DNA from: Diogma glabrata
Taxonomy: Eukaryota; Arthropoda; Insecta; Diptera; Cylindrotomidae
Reading direction: 5' to 3'
Assembly: GCA_963693315.1 (NCBI GenBank)
Contig: OY856188.1
Coordinates: 100,876,462-100,940,461 of the forward strand
DNA: 64,000 nucleotides
Positions 23,046-33,055 of this stretch are shown in pieces. The notes beneath the pieces were generated by a model, which searched no databases, was not told the DNA's origin, and was given only the letters and a program-made list of their open reading frames with translations. A program made the translations under genes and the position numbers. The number at the start of each line of letters is the position of its first letter. The first letter of the stretch is position 1.

Positions 23046-23139
23046 TGTATTGTGAAGCCGTTAAAAAAATTCTACCAGGTCAGTCGAGGTATCATATTAA
23101 AAAATGCTAGCTCAGGTTTCCTTGAAAAATTAATTTTAT

Positions 23140-23436
23140 ATGAATTTAATACTCACAGTCTTCTCAAAAACTAGTACAAATATGGTGGGACTACTGGCAG
23201 GTCATAATTATGTAAATAAACACATGGTAGTTCAAGGAGTGACCCAGCCTGCCGATTTTCTGTTGGAAGGGACAAAACGGTTCTCTTTTTATAGTCGAAG
23301 AAATATCAAAGCTCCTCACGTTAGTTCAAATATTCAAATATTTGATGTTAAAGAAAATTTTATAAATCTTGTTTCGTATCTCAGAAATCTGCTAAAAATG
23401 TTTTTAATTTGTATAAGGTACAGAATTATTTTCTAA
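23140..23436 (+). pseudogene. Possible LINE C-terminal fragment
   Basis: A 98-codon frame contains GLLAGHNYVNKHMVVQGV followed by TQPADF, which resembles the G-x-L-T-G-H...H...G...C-x2-C tail of some insect LINE ORF2 proteins, but the zinc-binding cysteines are absent. The remainder has no recognisable motif. The assignment is weak; it could be a chance frame. Confidence 0.25.
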
Positions 23437-23719
23437 TGTATACGGAAAAGAATTATTAAGGTAATACAACATATTAAACAGTGCATAAACATATTAAACA
23501 GTGCATAAACTTAAATCACGAAGTTATGTAGAATAACACTCCGTAAAGTTCGTGAAAGCTATAATTGGTCATAAATACGAACATTTTAACTGACGAGGAA
23601 TCGTAAGCTTACGCGTTTTGAAGTTTGAAAAGATTTTAGAATATTTGACTTAATTGGTTGATATTATTTTTGGGGCTTGCAGATGTTGATGATGTTGGTG
23701 AAATATATTAAAGATAAAG

Positions 23720-24180
23720 GGACTGTTTTAACAATCTCAATTCCGAAAACGAAAATACATATGAAAAGAATTTTTACAATGATCAAAAGATTTCTGGCAT
23801 AAAATTATACAGAAACTGGGCTAATCTCCGGCCAATTCACAAGATTCATAATCGCTTCTTAGTTCAATACAGAAAAAAATCCTGCATTTGGGCGATGGGA
23901 AAAAATACATTCTGTTCATACCTAAAATAATCCCTGAATAACTTAAACGCCTAAATGATGCTAATTATACATGCTATATGTTCCGACGCCATACGTCTGC
24001 TACCTTACTAACAGAGAGCTGAGGTGATATTACGATTGTTAAAAGGCATGGAGAGTAAATTTTTTTCTTAAATAGCATCTTAGTTGAAAATGATGATGAA
24101 TCAGTATTTCGCTTTACCAGATCAAATGGAAACTGCAGTGCACTCATTTCAAAGTGATCTACAACAATCTAATGTTCATT
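23720..24180 (+). pseudogene. Crypton-like tyrosine recombinase relic
   Basis: Translating across frames gives a block around NWANLRPIHKIHNRFLVQY and, 200 bp on, MFRRHTSATLLTES then GDITIVKRHGE. These match the layout of Crypton-type tyrosine recombinases (NRFF-NYQ-GKC, then a H/C-x-FRR-SATLL-GGD-TTLKRHGGW block holding the catalytic Arg region). Several stops (TGA inside ES*GD, TAA after KRHGE) and at least one frameshift kill it. The catalytic Tyr region would follow at ~24060-24170, where only a degraded trace is visible. The identification rests on motif recall and should be checked by profile search. Confidence 0.55.
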
Positions 24181-24271
24181 TATCACAAAATTTCATAACC
24201 GCAATAAAGTAGTCCAGACAGATGCCAGTTCGATGCCTGTAACAAATGCGAGAGAAATGCCCACTGTTAAA

Positions 24272-24545
24272 GGTGTTGGCTTTTATTGATCCAAGGGCGT
24301 AATCTCTCTTTCAACCTTAGTGTATGTACAAAGTTTTACGCATAACTGAATCGTAAAATAAATGAGTTTTTGAATTTTATAAACTCACTAGACATTTTGA
24401 AAATCCGAAAAAACTAAACATGCAATGATTTTCACTACAAACTTCATACAATAGTTCATTTGTATGTTCTAATATCATGATTATTTTATAGCAACGGGCT
24501 TTTATTTTACGGTCGTAAAGTATAACTTTCCGTCACGATAAATAG
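24272..24545 (+). repeat. Dispersed repeat family, copy B
   Basis: From GGCTTTTATTGATCCAAGGGC to AGCAACGGGCTTTTATTTTAC, this matches the next copy (24625-24950) in the same orientation and copy A in reverse. The shared order is CTTTCAACCTTAGTGTATGTAC, TTTTACGCATAACTG, AACTCACTAGACATTTTG, TTCATACAATAG and ATGATTATTTT. Confidence 0.65.
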
Positions 24546-24624
24546 AATGTAATAGTTATTTACATATCGAGGGCTGAAAGTAGAAGATTACGCCTGCGGT
24601 TCATATTGAAGCCCGATGCGAAGC

Positions 24625-24965
24625 GAGGGCTTTTATTGAACCAAGGGCATAATCTTCCTTTCAGCCTGAGTGTATGTACAACGTTTTACGCACAACTGCA
24701 CAACTTAATTGTAGAATAACTCAATTTTTGAATTTTTAAAACTCGCTGGACGTTTTGTAAATTATACTAAACGTGCCATAATTTTCTCTATAAACTTCAT
24801 ACAATAATTCATTTGTTTGTTCTAATTTTATGATTATTTTCCGGGCGATTATTTTCCGGGCGGCAAAGTAGTAGTAGTCCGGGTGGCCGTTGCTAAATAC
24901 ACTAATGTCTTATATAGCAACGGGCTTTTATTTTACTTGCGTTAAGTTCAACTTTCAGTCACGAT
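24625..24965 (+). repeat. Dispersed repeat family, copy C
   Basis: Starts GGGCTTTTATTGAACCAAGG and ends AGCAACGGGCTTTTATTTTAC. Direct repeat of copy B with an insertion near 24845-24900 (CCGGGCGATTATTTTCCGGGC). Preceded by AGCCCGATGCGAAGCGAGGG, which may be the element terminus. Confidence 0.65.
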
Positions 24966-26771
24966 AACTTGGATGTAAAATGTGTTTTACGATTCGTTTG
25001 TGCGTAAAATAAATAAAATAATTCGGTAACAAATTAGCAAACTATTTCCCAGATAAATGTCAAAATCTAGTCAAATTTCAATTTTAAAAGTTTCTATCTC
25101 ACATATTTTACCAAAGTTTATCTAAGTGAAGACCAAAACATCTATATTTAACAACGTACTAAGCATCACAACAATTATCATTATTTTGGGTTGATTTTTT
25201 GAGTGATTAAAGTTTATAGTTACTCTATTGGCAGTCACTTGAATTTTGCAATTCAAAATTATTTTTCAATTTCACTTAGAAAAGCCGCTCCTTCAGAAAA
25301 ATTGGAACAATATTTGGCAATAAATTGACCGTGTTCAGATATGATGTAGTTTCACATTGATTGGTAGCAATCAATAATGATTCTACACTCGTGACTAAGA
25401 ATGTTGACAAAATAGAAATATTGTCATCCGATGAATTCACAGTAATGTCTAGAAATTCAATACAAAAGCTCCAAAAGCAACTGTATTCCAAATTCCAATG
25501 TCGTGCGATTTTAATTTTTAAAGATCATTTTTAGCTCTCCCTTAAGCTTTTTAGATAAAATATTTTGTTACGTATGAAAGTCTTTAACGCATATAACAAA
25601 AACATAATTCCAACTTACATATTTAAATATAAAAAAAAATCGTTATCAAAATTTCACACAAACCATTTCACATTTTTTACTCCATAATGTCACCGATTTT
25701 TCATGAAAAACTCCTCACATAAATAATTCAGATAAAATCGCAACTGAATTAAAATAAAATAAATTAAAATAAATTAATTTTATTTTTACTTTATATTAAA
25801 AAGATATTTAGATAGAATTTTTCACCTTTACACTAACACCATCAATTTATAGTTTTTTAACATTATTGATCTTAGGAAACCCCTATTTTTTTATAAGCAC
25901 TGTTCTTATAAAATAATAAATTCGTTAACTTAATAAATAATATTTATTCTAAATCCTTTTTTTTAACGAAATTTATTTAAGTTTTACACTTTTTTGTAAT
26001 TATTTATGATAAAAAACAATTTGACATGCGATACAATACATTCCTATGTTTTAGCAACAGTTTAAATTAATTTTATTTTCACATCCTTAACAATTTTTCT
26101 TTCTTCCTTAATTTTTTTTGAAAAATAAATAATATATTTGTTGAATTAATCCACATTTTTAAAACTTTCTATCACAATATTCAAAATTTTATAAATTTAA
26201 CTAAGTATTAATATTTTCACAATTTTTTCCAAAATTAAAAAAAAATATATTAATTACATTTCAAATAAAAATTTTTCAATAACATATGTACACGAGATTT
26301 AAATGATAATCATGTTATCTGAGCAATAAACCGAACACTACTGACAAAGCTTTGCTAGACGTTCAGGCGCTGTTCTATGAAAACCCATCTAATTTTCTGA
26401 AAATCTTCATAAAAATGAAGAAAACATTCCCCTATTTTTTAAGGGGTGTTTTTGAACAAGGGGTTAAAAGGAGAACTGTTTTATTTTAATATTTTGTTCG
26501 AAAGATATAATAACCGAAATGTTTTGTAGAGTTTAGATCTGTTTAGGGGAAAATCTTTCCTCATGTAAGATAAAAGTTATAGGGGAGTTGAAATTAATAT
26601 TACGTTTTGTTTCTTTAAACTTATTAGTTAAAGTTAATATAATAATCCCTAATATTAATTGCTTTTTTTCTTGTAAAGAATTTATGCAAACTTTTTTTCA
26701 TTTAAATCAATATATTATACAGAGTTTTTCACTAAGTAGAAAGAGCACTTTCCTTTGTTTCCTTATAATAT
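24966..26771. other. AT-rich spacer left of the LTR element
   Basis: No gene recognised. A 71-codon minus-strand frame at 25276-25491 has no known motif. The part 25850-26345 is distantly similar to 14395-14840. The last four bases before the LTR (ATAT, 26768-26771) form the target duplication. Confidence 0.5.
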
Positions 26772-27482
26772 TGTTACGAGTGCAGAAAAATCTAGACGAT
26801 TACAGAAAGATCTAAACGATTACGGTCACTTCCAGGAAAACAAAACACAACAGAAATTGAATGAAATGAATATTGTTGTTGTTGTCTCTTCTTAGAAATA
26901 GGGTCAACATAAACGATTTTATGAATCAAATCAACATAACGTAAAATAATCGAATATTCTAATATTTTCTCAAGGTTTCTGGAAAGTGATGTCGAATTAT
27001 CTAGAAGTATTGCAGAAGGTATATAAGAAGATTACCTTTTGTAGTTTTTAATTAGTTTTATTTTAGACCTGCGACAGTAAAGTGAAATTAAATGTAAAAT
27101 TAGTTTATTTTAAACCTGCGATTGTGAAGTTAAAATTATAAAAGTGATCTTTAAATTAGTTTTCGTGTAAAGTTATTTTGTAAATAAAGTTTAAAGTGTT
27201 ATTAAGTAGAAATAATTTGTGTATTATTTTGAACGTTGAATTACTGGAAATTTCTACAATAAACCGTTGGAGTTTCTGAAGCTGTTAAAAGAATATTCTA
27301 GTTAAGAATATTGTTTGCTGCCTTGTTTTCCTGTTGTTGTAGAACAGTTAAGGTGTTGAATACTTAATAAAACCTGGTGTGTTTGCTTACTAATCAGTGA
27401 TCGAACTCAGGAAGAGATTGGGAATTACGTTTATCGAATTGTGAGTTAGGCCAATTCGAAGTAAGTTTGGAAAAACGTAACA
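26772..27482 (+). repeat. 5' LTR of the gag-protease element
   Basis: 711 bp, TG...CA ends. A TATATAAG box at 27020-27027 and an AATAAA word at about 27183 mark likely promoter and polyadenylation signals. The only difference noticed from the 3' LTR is A at 27029 against T at 30207. Confidence 0.95.
27020..27027 (+). promoter_or_regulatory. LTR TATA box
   Basis: TATATAAG within the 5' LTR, about 250 bp from its start, in a suitable place to start a genomic transcript. The 3' LTR has the same box at 30198-30205. Confidence 0.55.
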
Positions 27483-27516
27483 TTGGTGACATCGGCGGAT
27501 TAGTTAGCTGTTAATA

Positions 27517-29949
27517 ATGGTTTTATTAAGTGATTTGAAGGTTCTTGAGTTAAAGAAAGAACTAGAACAACGTGGATTGGCAACAACCGGCAACAAAACT
27601 GAATTGACTATACGGCTTCGAGAAGCTATGGAAGCTAGTGGAGTAGTTGTGGAAAGTTACCAGTTTGGAGTGATTAGTACAAATGCTGATTCAGTAGCAG
27701 TTGATGAAGAGAAAAGTTTTGTTGCAGAAACAACATCTTCATTGCCACCTGCAAATTGTGATTTTACGCAGTTAATGGCTATGATGCAACAAATGAATTT
27801 AAACATGAATCAGATGAATGCTAATATGGTTGCCAATAAAGACGAACTCAATCAAAAATTTGATCAACAAAGCAGCAACATCAATCAACAAATGGCTGCT
27901 ACTAAGGAAGAAATTAGTTGGAACATCAATCAACAGCTGGAAACAGTCAACAATAACATGGCTGTTAATAAGGAAGAGATTACTGCAACACTTGCTGCAA
28001 ATAAAGAGGAGATGAACCAGCAAATAAATGAGTTGAAAACTGGAATACATCAACATTTGGATGAGAAACTATTACAAATGTCAACTGCATTCGATGTAAA
28101 AGTCGAGAAAATTGAAACAGAAATTCAGGAATTTGAACATAAAATGTTGACGAAAGTTGATGATTTTGAAAAGAGGTTGCAGGACGTTGAAACGACTAAA
28201 GTTATTTCCCAGGTGGTACATCAAGTAGCAAATATCAAACTAAAACCACCATCATACGATGGAACAACATCGTTCGGCATCTTCAAGTTCCAGTTTGAGA
28301 CAGCAGCAGACCAAAATGTTTGGAACGCCGAAAATCGTCTAGCTGCATTAATAGTTGCTCTTAAGGGGGAAGCAGCTGAAGCATTACAGGCAGTGCCGGA
28401 AAATGATCGCAAAAGTTATGCAGAGGTGATGAATGCGTTGGAGCGTAAATATGGCAGCGACCATAAAAAGGAGTTATACAGAATCGAGTTAAAAGGTCGC
28501 TTGCAACGCAACGGAGAAAGCTTGCAGGACTATTCCTCGGCAGTGGAGAGGCTTGTACATTTGGCACACTCGAACACTCCACCATATTTCATGGAGAAAA
28601 TGAAGATCGAGGCCTTCATTGATGGTATCCGAGATCCAGAAACCAGGATCAAAGTAATGACTACACCTAAGGCGACTTTCCATGAAACTGTCGCATACGC
28701 AATGCAATATGAGATGGTACAGAGGATGTGTATGCCATCTGGTGGAAGCAGAAAAAGGAATGTAGAGGGGAACATCAAAGGGGAAGTTTTGGCACACAGA
28801 GATAGAAGCGACATCAGATGCTGGGTATGTGATGAAGAGGGTCACATGGCACGGGAGTGCAAGACAAACGGGGAAGCAGACAGATTGTCGTCTTCTGTGA
28901 AGAACAGAGGAGCCGAAGAAATGGAGCACTTAGGGTTCAGGAACAGCAGTAGAAAACTCCTGTGCTGGATATGTAGGAAATCGGGCCATATCTCACAGGA
29001 CTGCTGGAACAGGAAGCGTGATAGATCTTCGTCTCCTATTCAACGGAAGCCTGTTGGAGGTGCAACTGTAAAGCCAAAAAGTGAGGAGAATGCAGCCTAC
29101 ATTCCAATTTCAAGAATTGCGGTAAATGGTGAAAGCTTGGGTATCAACGGACAACTTGAAGGTAAAGGTTGCTTCATGACACTGGATACAGGTTCAGCTC
29201 GAACATTCGTTCGCAAAGGTTTAATTGACGGTGTTTTGGAACCATCAGATGGATTGAAACTCCAAACAGTAACTGGAGAATGCGCTGAAATAGAAGGTAA
29301 AAGAATCGCTGAAATAAAATTGGGAAACAACTGCTATCAACAAGAGGTGCTAGTGGCAGACATTATGGATGAAGTCATTTTGGGGATGGACTTCATGAAG
29401 GCGAAGGGATTAGTCTTCGATTTTGGATGTGGAATCCTAAAGGTTAATAATGTTGAGATGCCACTACTTGTGAATGAGGCAGAGTCAACAAATATTGGCA
29501 GCGATGAGGAACTACGCAGTGCAGAAGAAAATCCAGCACCATCCATACAGATGAGGGAGAGAAACGTCAACCGACGCAGACGTTTAAACAAACGCCGAAA
29601 GTTAAAAAGGAAACAGGTCCAAGTCCATAACGAGGTGAGCGATGTAAAAGAGGTGGTTCAAATAGCTACAAACGGGGATGAATCGCAGCTGAAAATGAGA
29701 ATGGTTCGGAGACATGGCATTGTGAAACTCCCAAAGGGAAGTGATAAGAAGCAATTTAGAAATAATGAGAATCCCTACTCATCACGGTGGGCTGACATAA
29801 AACAAGGTAATGGCCCAGTACTTAGAAAGGAACCGGAAGTAATTCTAAACCGCCTGGGAAATAGAAAAAGAAAAAAAAATGTTTGGATTCAACAATTGGA
29901 GGAGAGATCTAGATCCTGTTCGGGACGAACAGGCTTAAGTGGAGGGTAA
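27517..29949 (+). CDS. Gag-protease polyprotein with N-terminal SAP domain (810 aa)
   Basis: Structural protein plus protease of an LTR retrotransposon. Residues ~4-38 form a SAP-type helix-extension-helix (LSDLKVLELKKELEQRGL, then GNKTELTIRL), a motif that usually binds DNA or chromatin. Residues ~85-225 are a Gln/Asn-rich heptad stretch likely to be coiled coil. Residues ~240-410 match the Gag capsid region (LKPPSYDG, FKFQFE, ALERKYGSDHKKELYRIELK). Two CCHC zinc knuckles follow (CWVCDEEGHMAREC at 435, CWICRKSGHISQDC at 483). An aspartic protease has LDTGSA with Asp557 and VILGMDF near 620. The last 150 residues are Arg/Lys-rich without recognisable RT. ATG 27517 lies 35 bp after the LTR, and the TAA sits directly against the 3' LTR. 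The frame is intact. Confidence 0.93.
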   Translation: MVLLSDLKVLELKKELEQRGLATTGNKTELTIRLREAMEASGVVVESYQFGVISTNADSVAVDEEKSFVAETTSSLPPANCDFTQLMAMMQQMNLNMNQMNANMVANKDELNQKFDQQSSNINQQMAATKEEISWNINQQLETVNNNMAVNKEEITATLAANKEEMNQQINELKTGIHQHLDEKLLQMSTAFDVKVEKIETEIQEFEHKMLTKVDDFEKRLQDVETTKVISQVVHQVANIKLKPPSYDGTTSFGIFKFQFETAADQNVWNAENRLAALIVALKGEAAEALQAVPENDRKSYAEVMNALERKYGSDHKKELYRIELKGRLQRNGESLQDYSSAVERLVHLAHSNTPPYFMEKMKIEAFIDGIRDPETRIKVMTTPKATFHETVAYAMQYEMVQRMCMPSGGSRKRNVEGNIKGEVLAHRDRSDIRCWVCDEEGHMARECKTNGEADRLSSSVKNRGAEEMEHLGFRNSSRKLLCWICRKSGHISQDCWNRKRDRSSSPIQRKPVGGATVKPKSEENAAYIPISRIAVNGESLGINGQLEGKGCFMTLDTGSARTFVRKGLIDGVLEPSDGLKLQTVTGECAEIEGKRIAEIKLGNNCYQQEVLVADIMDEVILGMDFMKAKGLVFDFGCGILKVNNVEMPLLVNEAESTNIGSDEELRSAEENPAPSIQMRERNVNRRRRLNKRRKLKRKQVQVHNEVSDVKEVVQIATNGDESQLKMRMVRRHGIVKLPKGSDKKQFRNNENPYSSRWADIKQGNGPVLRKEPEVILNRLGNRKRKKNVWIQQLEERSRSCSGRTGLSGG

Positions 29950-30660
29950 TGTTACGAGTGCAGAAAAATCTAGACGATTACAGAAAGATCTAAACGATTA
30001 CGGTCACTTCCAGGAAAACAAAACACAACAGAAATTGAATGAAATGAATATTGTTGTTGTTGTCTCTTCTTAGAAATAGGGTCAACATAAACGATTTTAT
30101 GAATCAAATCAACATAACGTAAAATAATCGAATATTCTAATATTTTCTCAAGGTTTCTGGAAAGTGATGTCGAATTATCTAGAAGTATTGCAGAAGGTAT
30201 ATAAGATGATTACCTTTTGTAGTTTTTAATTAGTTTTATTTTAGACCTGCGACAGTAAAGTGAAATTAAATGTAAAATTAGTTTATTTTAAACCTGCGAT
30301 TGTGAAGTTAAAATTATAAAAGTGATCTTTAAATTAGTTTTCGTGTAAAGTTATTTTGTAAATAAAGTTTAAAGTGTTATTAAGTAGAAATAATTTGTGT
30401 ATTATTTTGAACGTTGAATTACTGGAAATTTCTACAATAAACCGTTGGAGTTTCTGAAGCTGTTAAAAGAATATTCTAGTTAAGAATATTGTTTGCTGCC
30501 TTGTTTTCCTGTTGTTGTAGAACAGTTAAGGTGTTGAATACTTAATAAAACCTGGTGTGTTTGCTTACTAATCAGTGATCGAACTCAGGAAGAGATTGGG
30601 AATTACGTTTATCGAATTGTGAGTTAGGCCAATTCGAAGTAAGTTTGGAAAAACGTAACA
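29950..30660 (+). repeat. 3' LTR of the gag-protease element
   Basis: 711 bp, practically identical to the 5' copy. It begins immediately after the stop codon of the gag-protease frame, so the stop lies in the purine-rich tract used for plus-strand priming. Confidence 0.95.
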
Positions 30661-31440
30661 ATATTGAAATATGAGTTTTGCTATTAAAAAAGTAATTAAA
30701 CTTTTTTATGAACTTAGAACCATATATGGTAAGGAAATACAATGATTCAAAATACATATATTAAAAGTTGTACTCAACTTGATGGAGGAAAAATATTGAT
30801 TATATAATATTCTAAAAATCCTCTACACTGATTTTATAGTATCACTATAGCTACCGAATAGAATTATTTTCTTTTTACAACATGTGTTAAAAATCGAACT
30901 TCGAACAACATAAAATTTATTTAAGTGCTTTAGTTTTGAAATCGATGGAATATTTTGAAAGGCTAATGACTTAAATTTGCGATAAATTTGTGTAGTAATG
31001 AAAGATTTTCAATGCTGTAATTCACTTATAGTTGAGATATGTCGCCTTAATATTTTAAAAAAACTATGACCGGCAATTTGTAAAACAATGTAATTTATAT
31101 AATAAATTAGTTTCAAAAGAGCAAAACCGTAAAATACCCTTATCTTTCTTGTGGTTTCAAGGAATTTCTATGCAATGTCGCAGAGAATTGGAGTTGCCGC
31201 TTAGGTCTTCATTCTCGAACGAGTTATCAACCTCCAATCCAATCAAACATAAATTCGGTTATAATCTCACTTGAAATTTTTTTGCTGTATTTTTATTTGA
31301 ATTTAACCCAATAAAATTCTCTAAAATGTAAGGACAACATTCAATTTTACCAATCAAATTTCAATTATGCTAATAATAGGGAGATAGGGAGACTATCAAA
31401 TAATTTACCAAGAGAGACTATCAAAAAAAAATTTTTTTAA
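30661..31440. other. AT-rich spacer
   Basis: Nothing recognised beyond the 4-bp target duplication at the left edge. Short frames are chance. Confidence 0.5.
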
Positions 31441-32660
31441 ATAATAAAATGGAAATAGTACTTTGTGTATCGAGGTGCACAAAGTTGATTTTTTCCGCAC
31501 GCGTCGTAATTGCAATTCCAAATCACAAAGAAACAATTAAACAAAATTGCTCTGCATCCAACTTTTTTACACTCTACATTCATATTCAGATATAAGTAAA
31601 CATTTTCTTTTATCAACTTAGCATTGAGAAAATTTTCCATACGTTCTTATTTATCACTTCTACAAAACAAAGCAAAAAATCAAAACAATGCGGAAAAATA
31701 AAACAGTGCGGAAAAATCTCACTTTTTGACAGTGTTGACAATATCGAAATACGTCGAATTGTGATTCGGAATTGCAAAATAGTATATTAAGAAACTAGTT
31801 TCATAATCGACGATTTTATCGCACGCAATCTGTTAATAAGTGCGATAAAACGTCTTATGAAACGAGTTTTTTATACTATTTTTTCTATTTTGCATTTTTT
31901 GTCTTGAAATTTTAAAAAATGTGTATTTTATTAAAAAATAGTCAATTTGAAATTTTGTTATTATTACTAATTATTTTAATTAATTAAAATATTTAACACT
32001 AATTTAGATATTCTTATTAATTTTATTTACATAATTATTCGTTTTAATGTTCACTGACGTTTGTATGACCAATGTGACCAACCTTGAAAGACAAAACTTT
32101 GCGTATCGTAATGAAGACCATTTCGATACGCAGTTGGGTATCGAAATGTCTATATTTTAGACGCAAAATAGAAAAATAATTTTTTGCAATTCCGAATCAC
32201 AATTCGACGTATTTCGATGTTGTCAACACTGTCAAAAAGTGAGATTTTTCCGCTCTGTTTTATTTTTTCGCACTGTTTTATTTTTCTGCACTGTTTTATT
32301 TTTCCGCACTGTTTTAACTTTTTTTTTGATTTTTTTTTCCTCACTGTTTTATTTTTCCGCATTGTTTTAACTTTTTGCTTTGTTTTGTAGAAGTGAAAAA
32401 TAAAAACATATGGAAAATTTTCTTAATGCTAAGTTGATAAAAGAAATGTTTACTTATATCTGAATTTGAATGTAGAGTGTAAAAAAGTCGGATGCAGAGT
32501 AATTTTGTTTAATTGTGATTCGGAATTGCAAAAAACGTTGTGTGCAACTCGTTGCACAAATTGATTTTTTTTCGCACTTGTCGTAATTTGTTAAATTACG
32601 ACGCGTGCGGAAAAAATCAACTTTGTGCACCTCGATACACAAAGTTCTATTATTTTATTA
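31441..32660. mobile_element. Large foldback element with long inverted arms and internal 18-bp repeats
   Basis: The left arm (31441-31785) and right arm (about 32180-32660) are inverted copies: AGTACTTTGTGTATCGAGG, CCGCACGCGTCGTAATT, TTTATCAACTTAGCAT, AGTGTTGACAATATCGAAATA and GATTCGGAATTGCAAAA. The right arm has an expanded tandem of about 18 bp (CGCACTGTTTTATTTTT) at 32251-32370 and an extra internal inverted section at 32530-32600. The centre holds a second palindrome (AGTTTCATAATCGACG to the TCTTATGAAACGAGTT region, about 31795-31875). It encodes nothing; frames at 32150-32390 are repeat artefacts. A truncated relative of the tip is at 6331-6420. Confidence 0.75.
32251..32370. repeat. 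Tandem CGCACTGTTTTATTTTT repeat
   Basis: Five or more imperfect units of about 18 bp (CTCTGTTTTATTTTTT, CGCACTGTTTTATTTTTC, TGCACTGTTTTATTTTTC and so on). The left arm of the foldback element has only about two units (CAATGCGGAAAAATAAAA, CAGTGCGGAAAAATC). Confidence 0.8.
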
Positions 32661-33055
32661 ATTTTTTTTTTTATTAAATTAATAATTTTTTTCGTTTAGG
32701 AAATTTCGTTTCGTTTAGTTAGAAAATTTTTCACTATGAAAATTATTTTTATAAAGAAAATATAAAGAAATCAATAAAGGCAAAAAATTTTCTAAACGAA
32801 TTCCTCTCGACCGGTGATAAATTCTTATAATTTTTAGGAAATTTCCTTAAGCAAATGATATTGATAACAGCCCTCGGCCTAAAGGGCTTGTACTATTATC
32901 AATCAACTTGCTTTCAAAATTTTCGCAAAAAACATTTCAAAATATCACCGTCCTTGGGAAATTAATACTGATAATTATATTCCTTGTACCAAAATATGGT
33001 GCAATTTCGTTTGATGAAAATTAAAAGGACATAAACATTGTCGAAGAACCAATTA
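32661..33055. other. AT-rich spacer between two elements
   Basis: Contains an inverted AGAAAATTTT / AAAATTTTCT pair near 32720-32795; no gene. Confidence 0.45.

Larger units (their letters stand above)
26772..30660 (+). mobile_element. LTR retrotransposon with gag-protease only (3.9 kb, no polymerase)
   Basis: Two 711-bp LTRs flank a 2.47-kb interior filled by a single open frame. A 4-bp target duplication ATAT flanks it (26768-26771, 30661-30664). The LTRs start TGTTACGAG and end ACGTAACA. A primer-site-like TGGTGACATCGG starts 2 bp after the 5' LTR, and the purine-rich AAGTGGAGGG precedes the 3' LTR. No reverse transcriptase, RNase H or integrase is encoded, so reverse transcription and insertion must have used proteins from another element. 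Near-identical LTRs (one substitution noticed) and an intact frame point to recent insertion. Confidence 0.93.

Noticed and set aside
25276..25491. 71-codon minus-strand frame
   Set aside because: Looks protein-like in places but has no recognisable motif or continuation; not supported as a gene.
28489..28929. 146-codon minus-strand frame within gag
   Set aside because: Antisense shadow of the intact gag-protease frame, with no domain of its own.
32150..32390. Lys- or Phe-rich small proteins on both strands
   Set aside because: Both are translations of the 18-bp tandem in the foldback arm.
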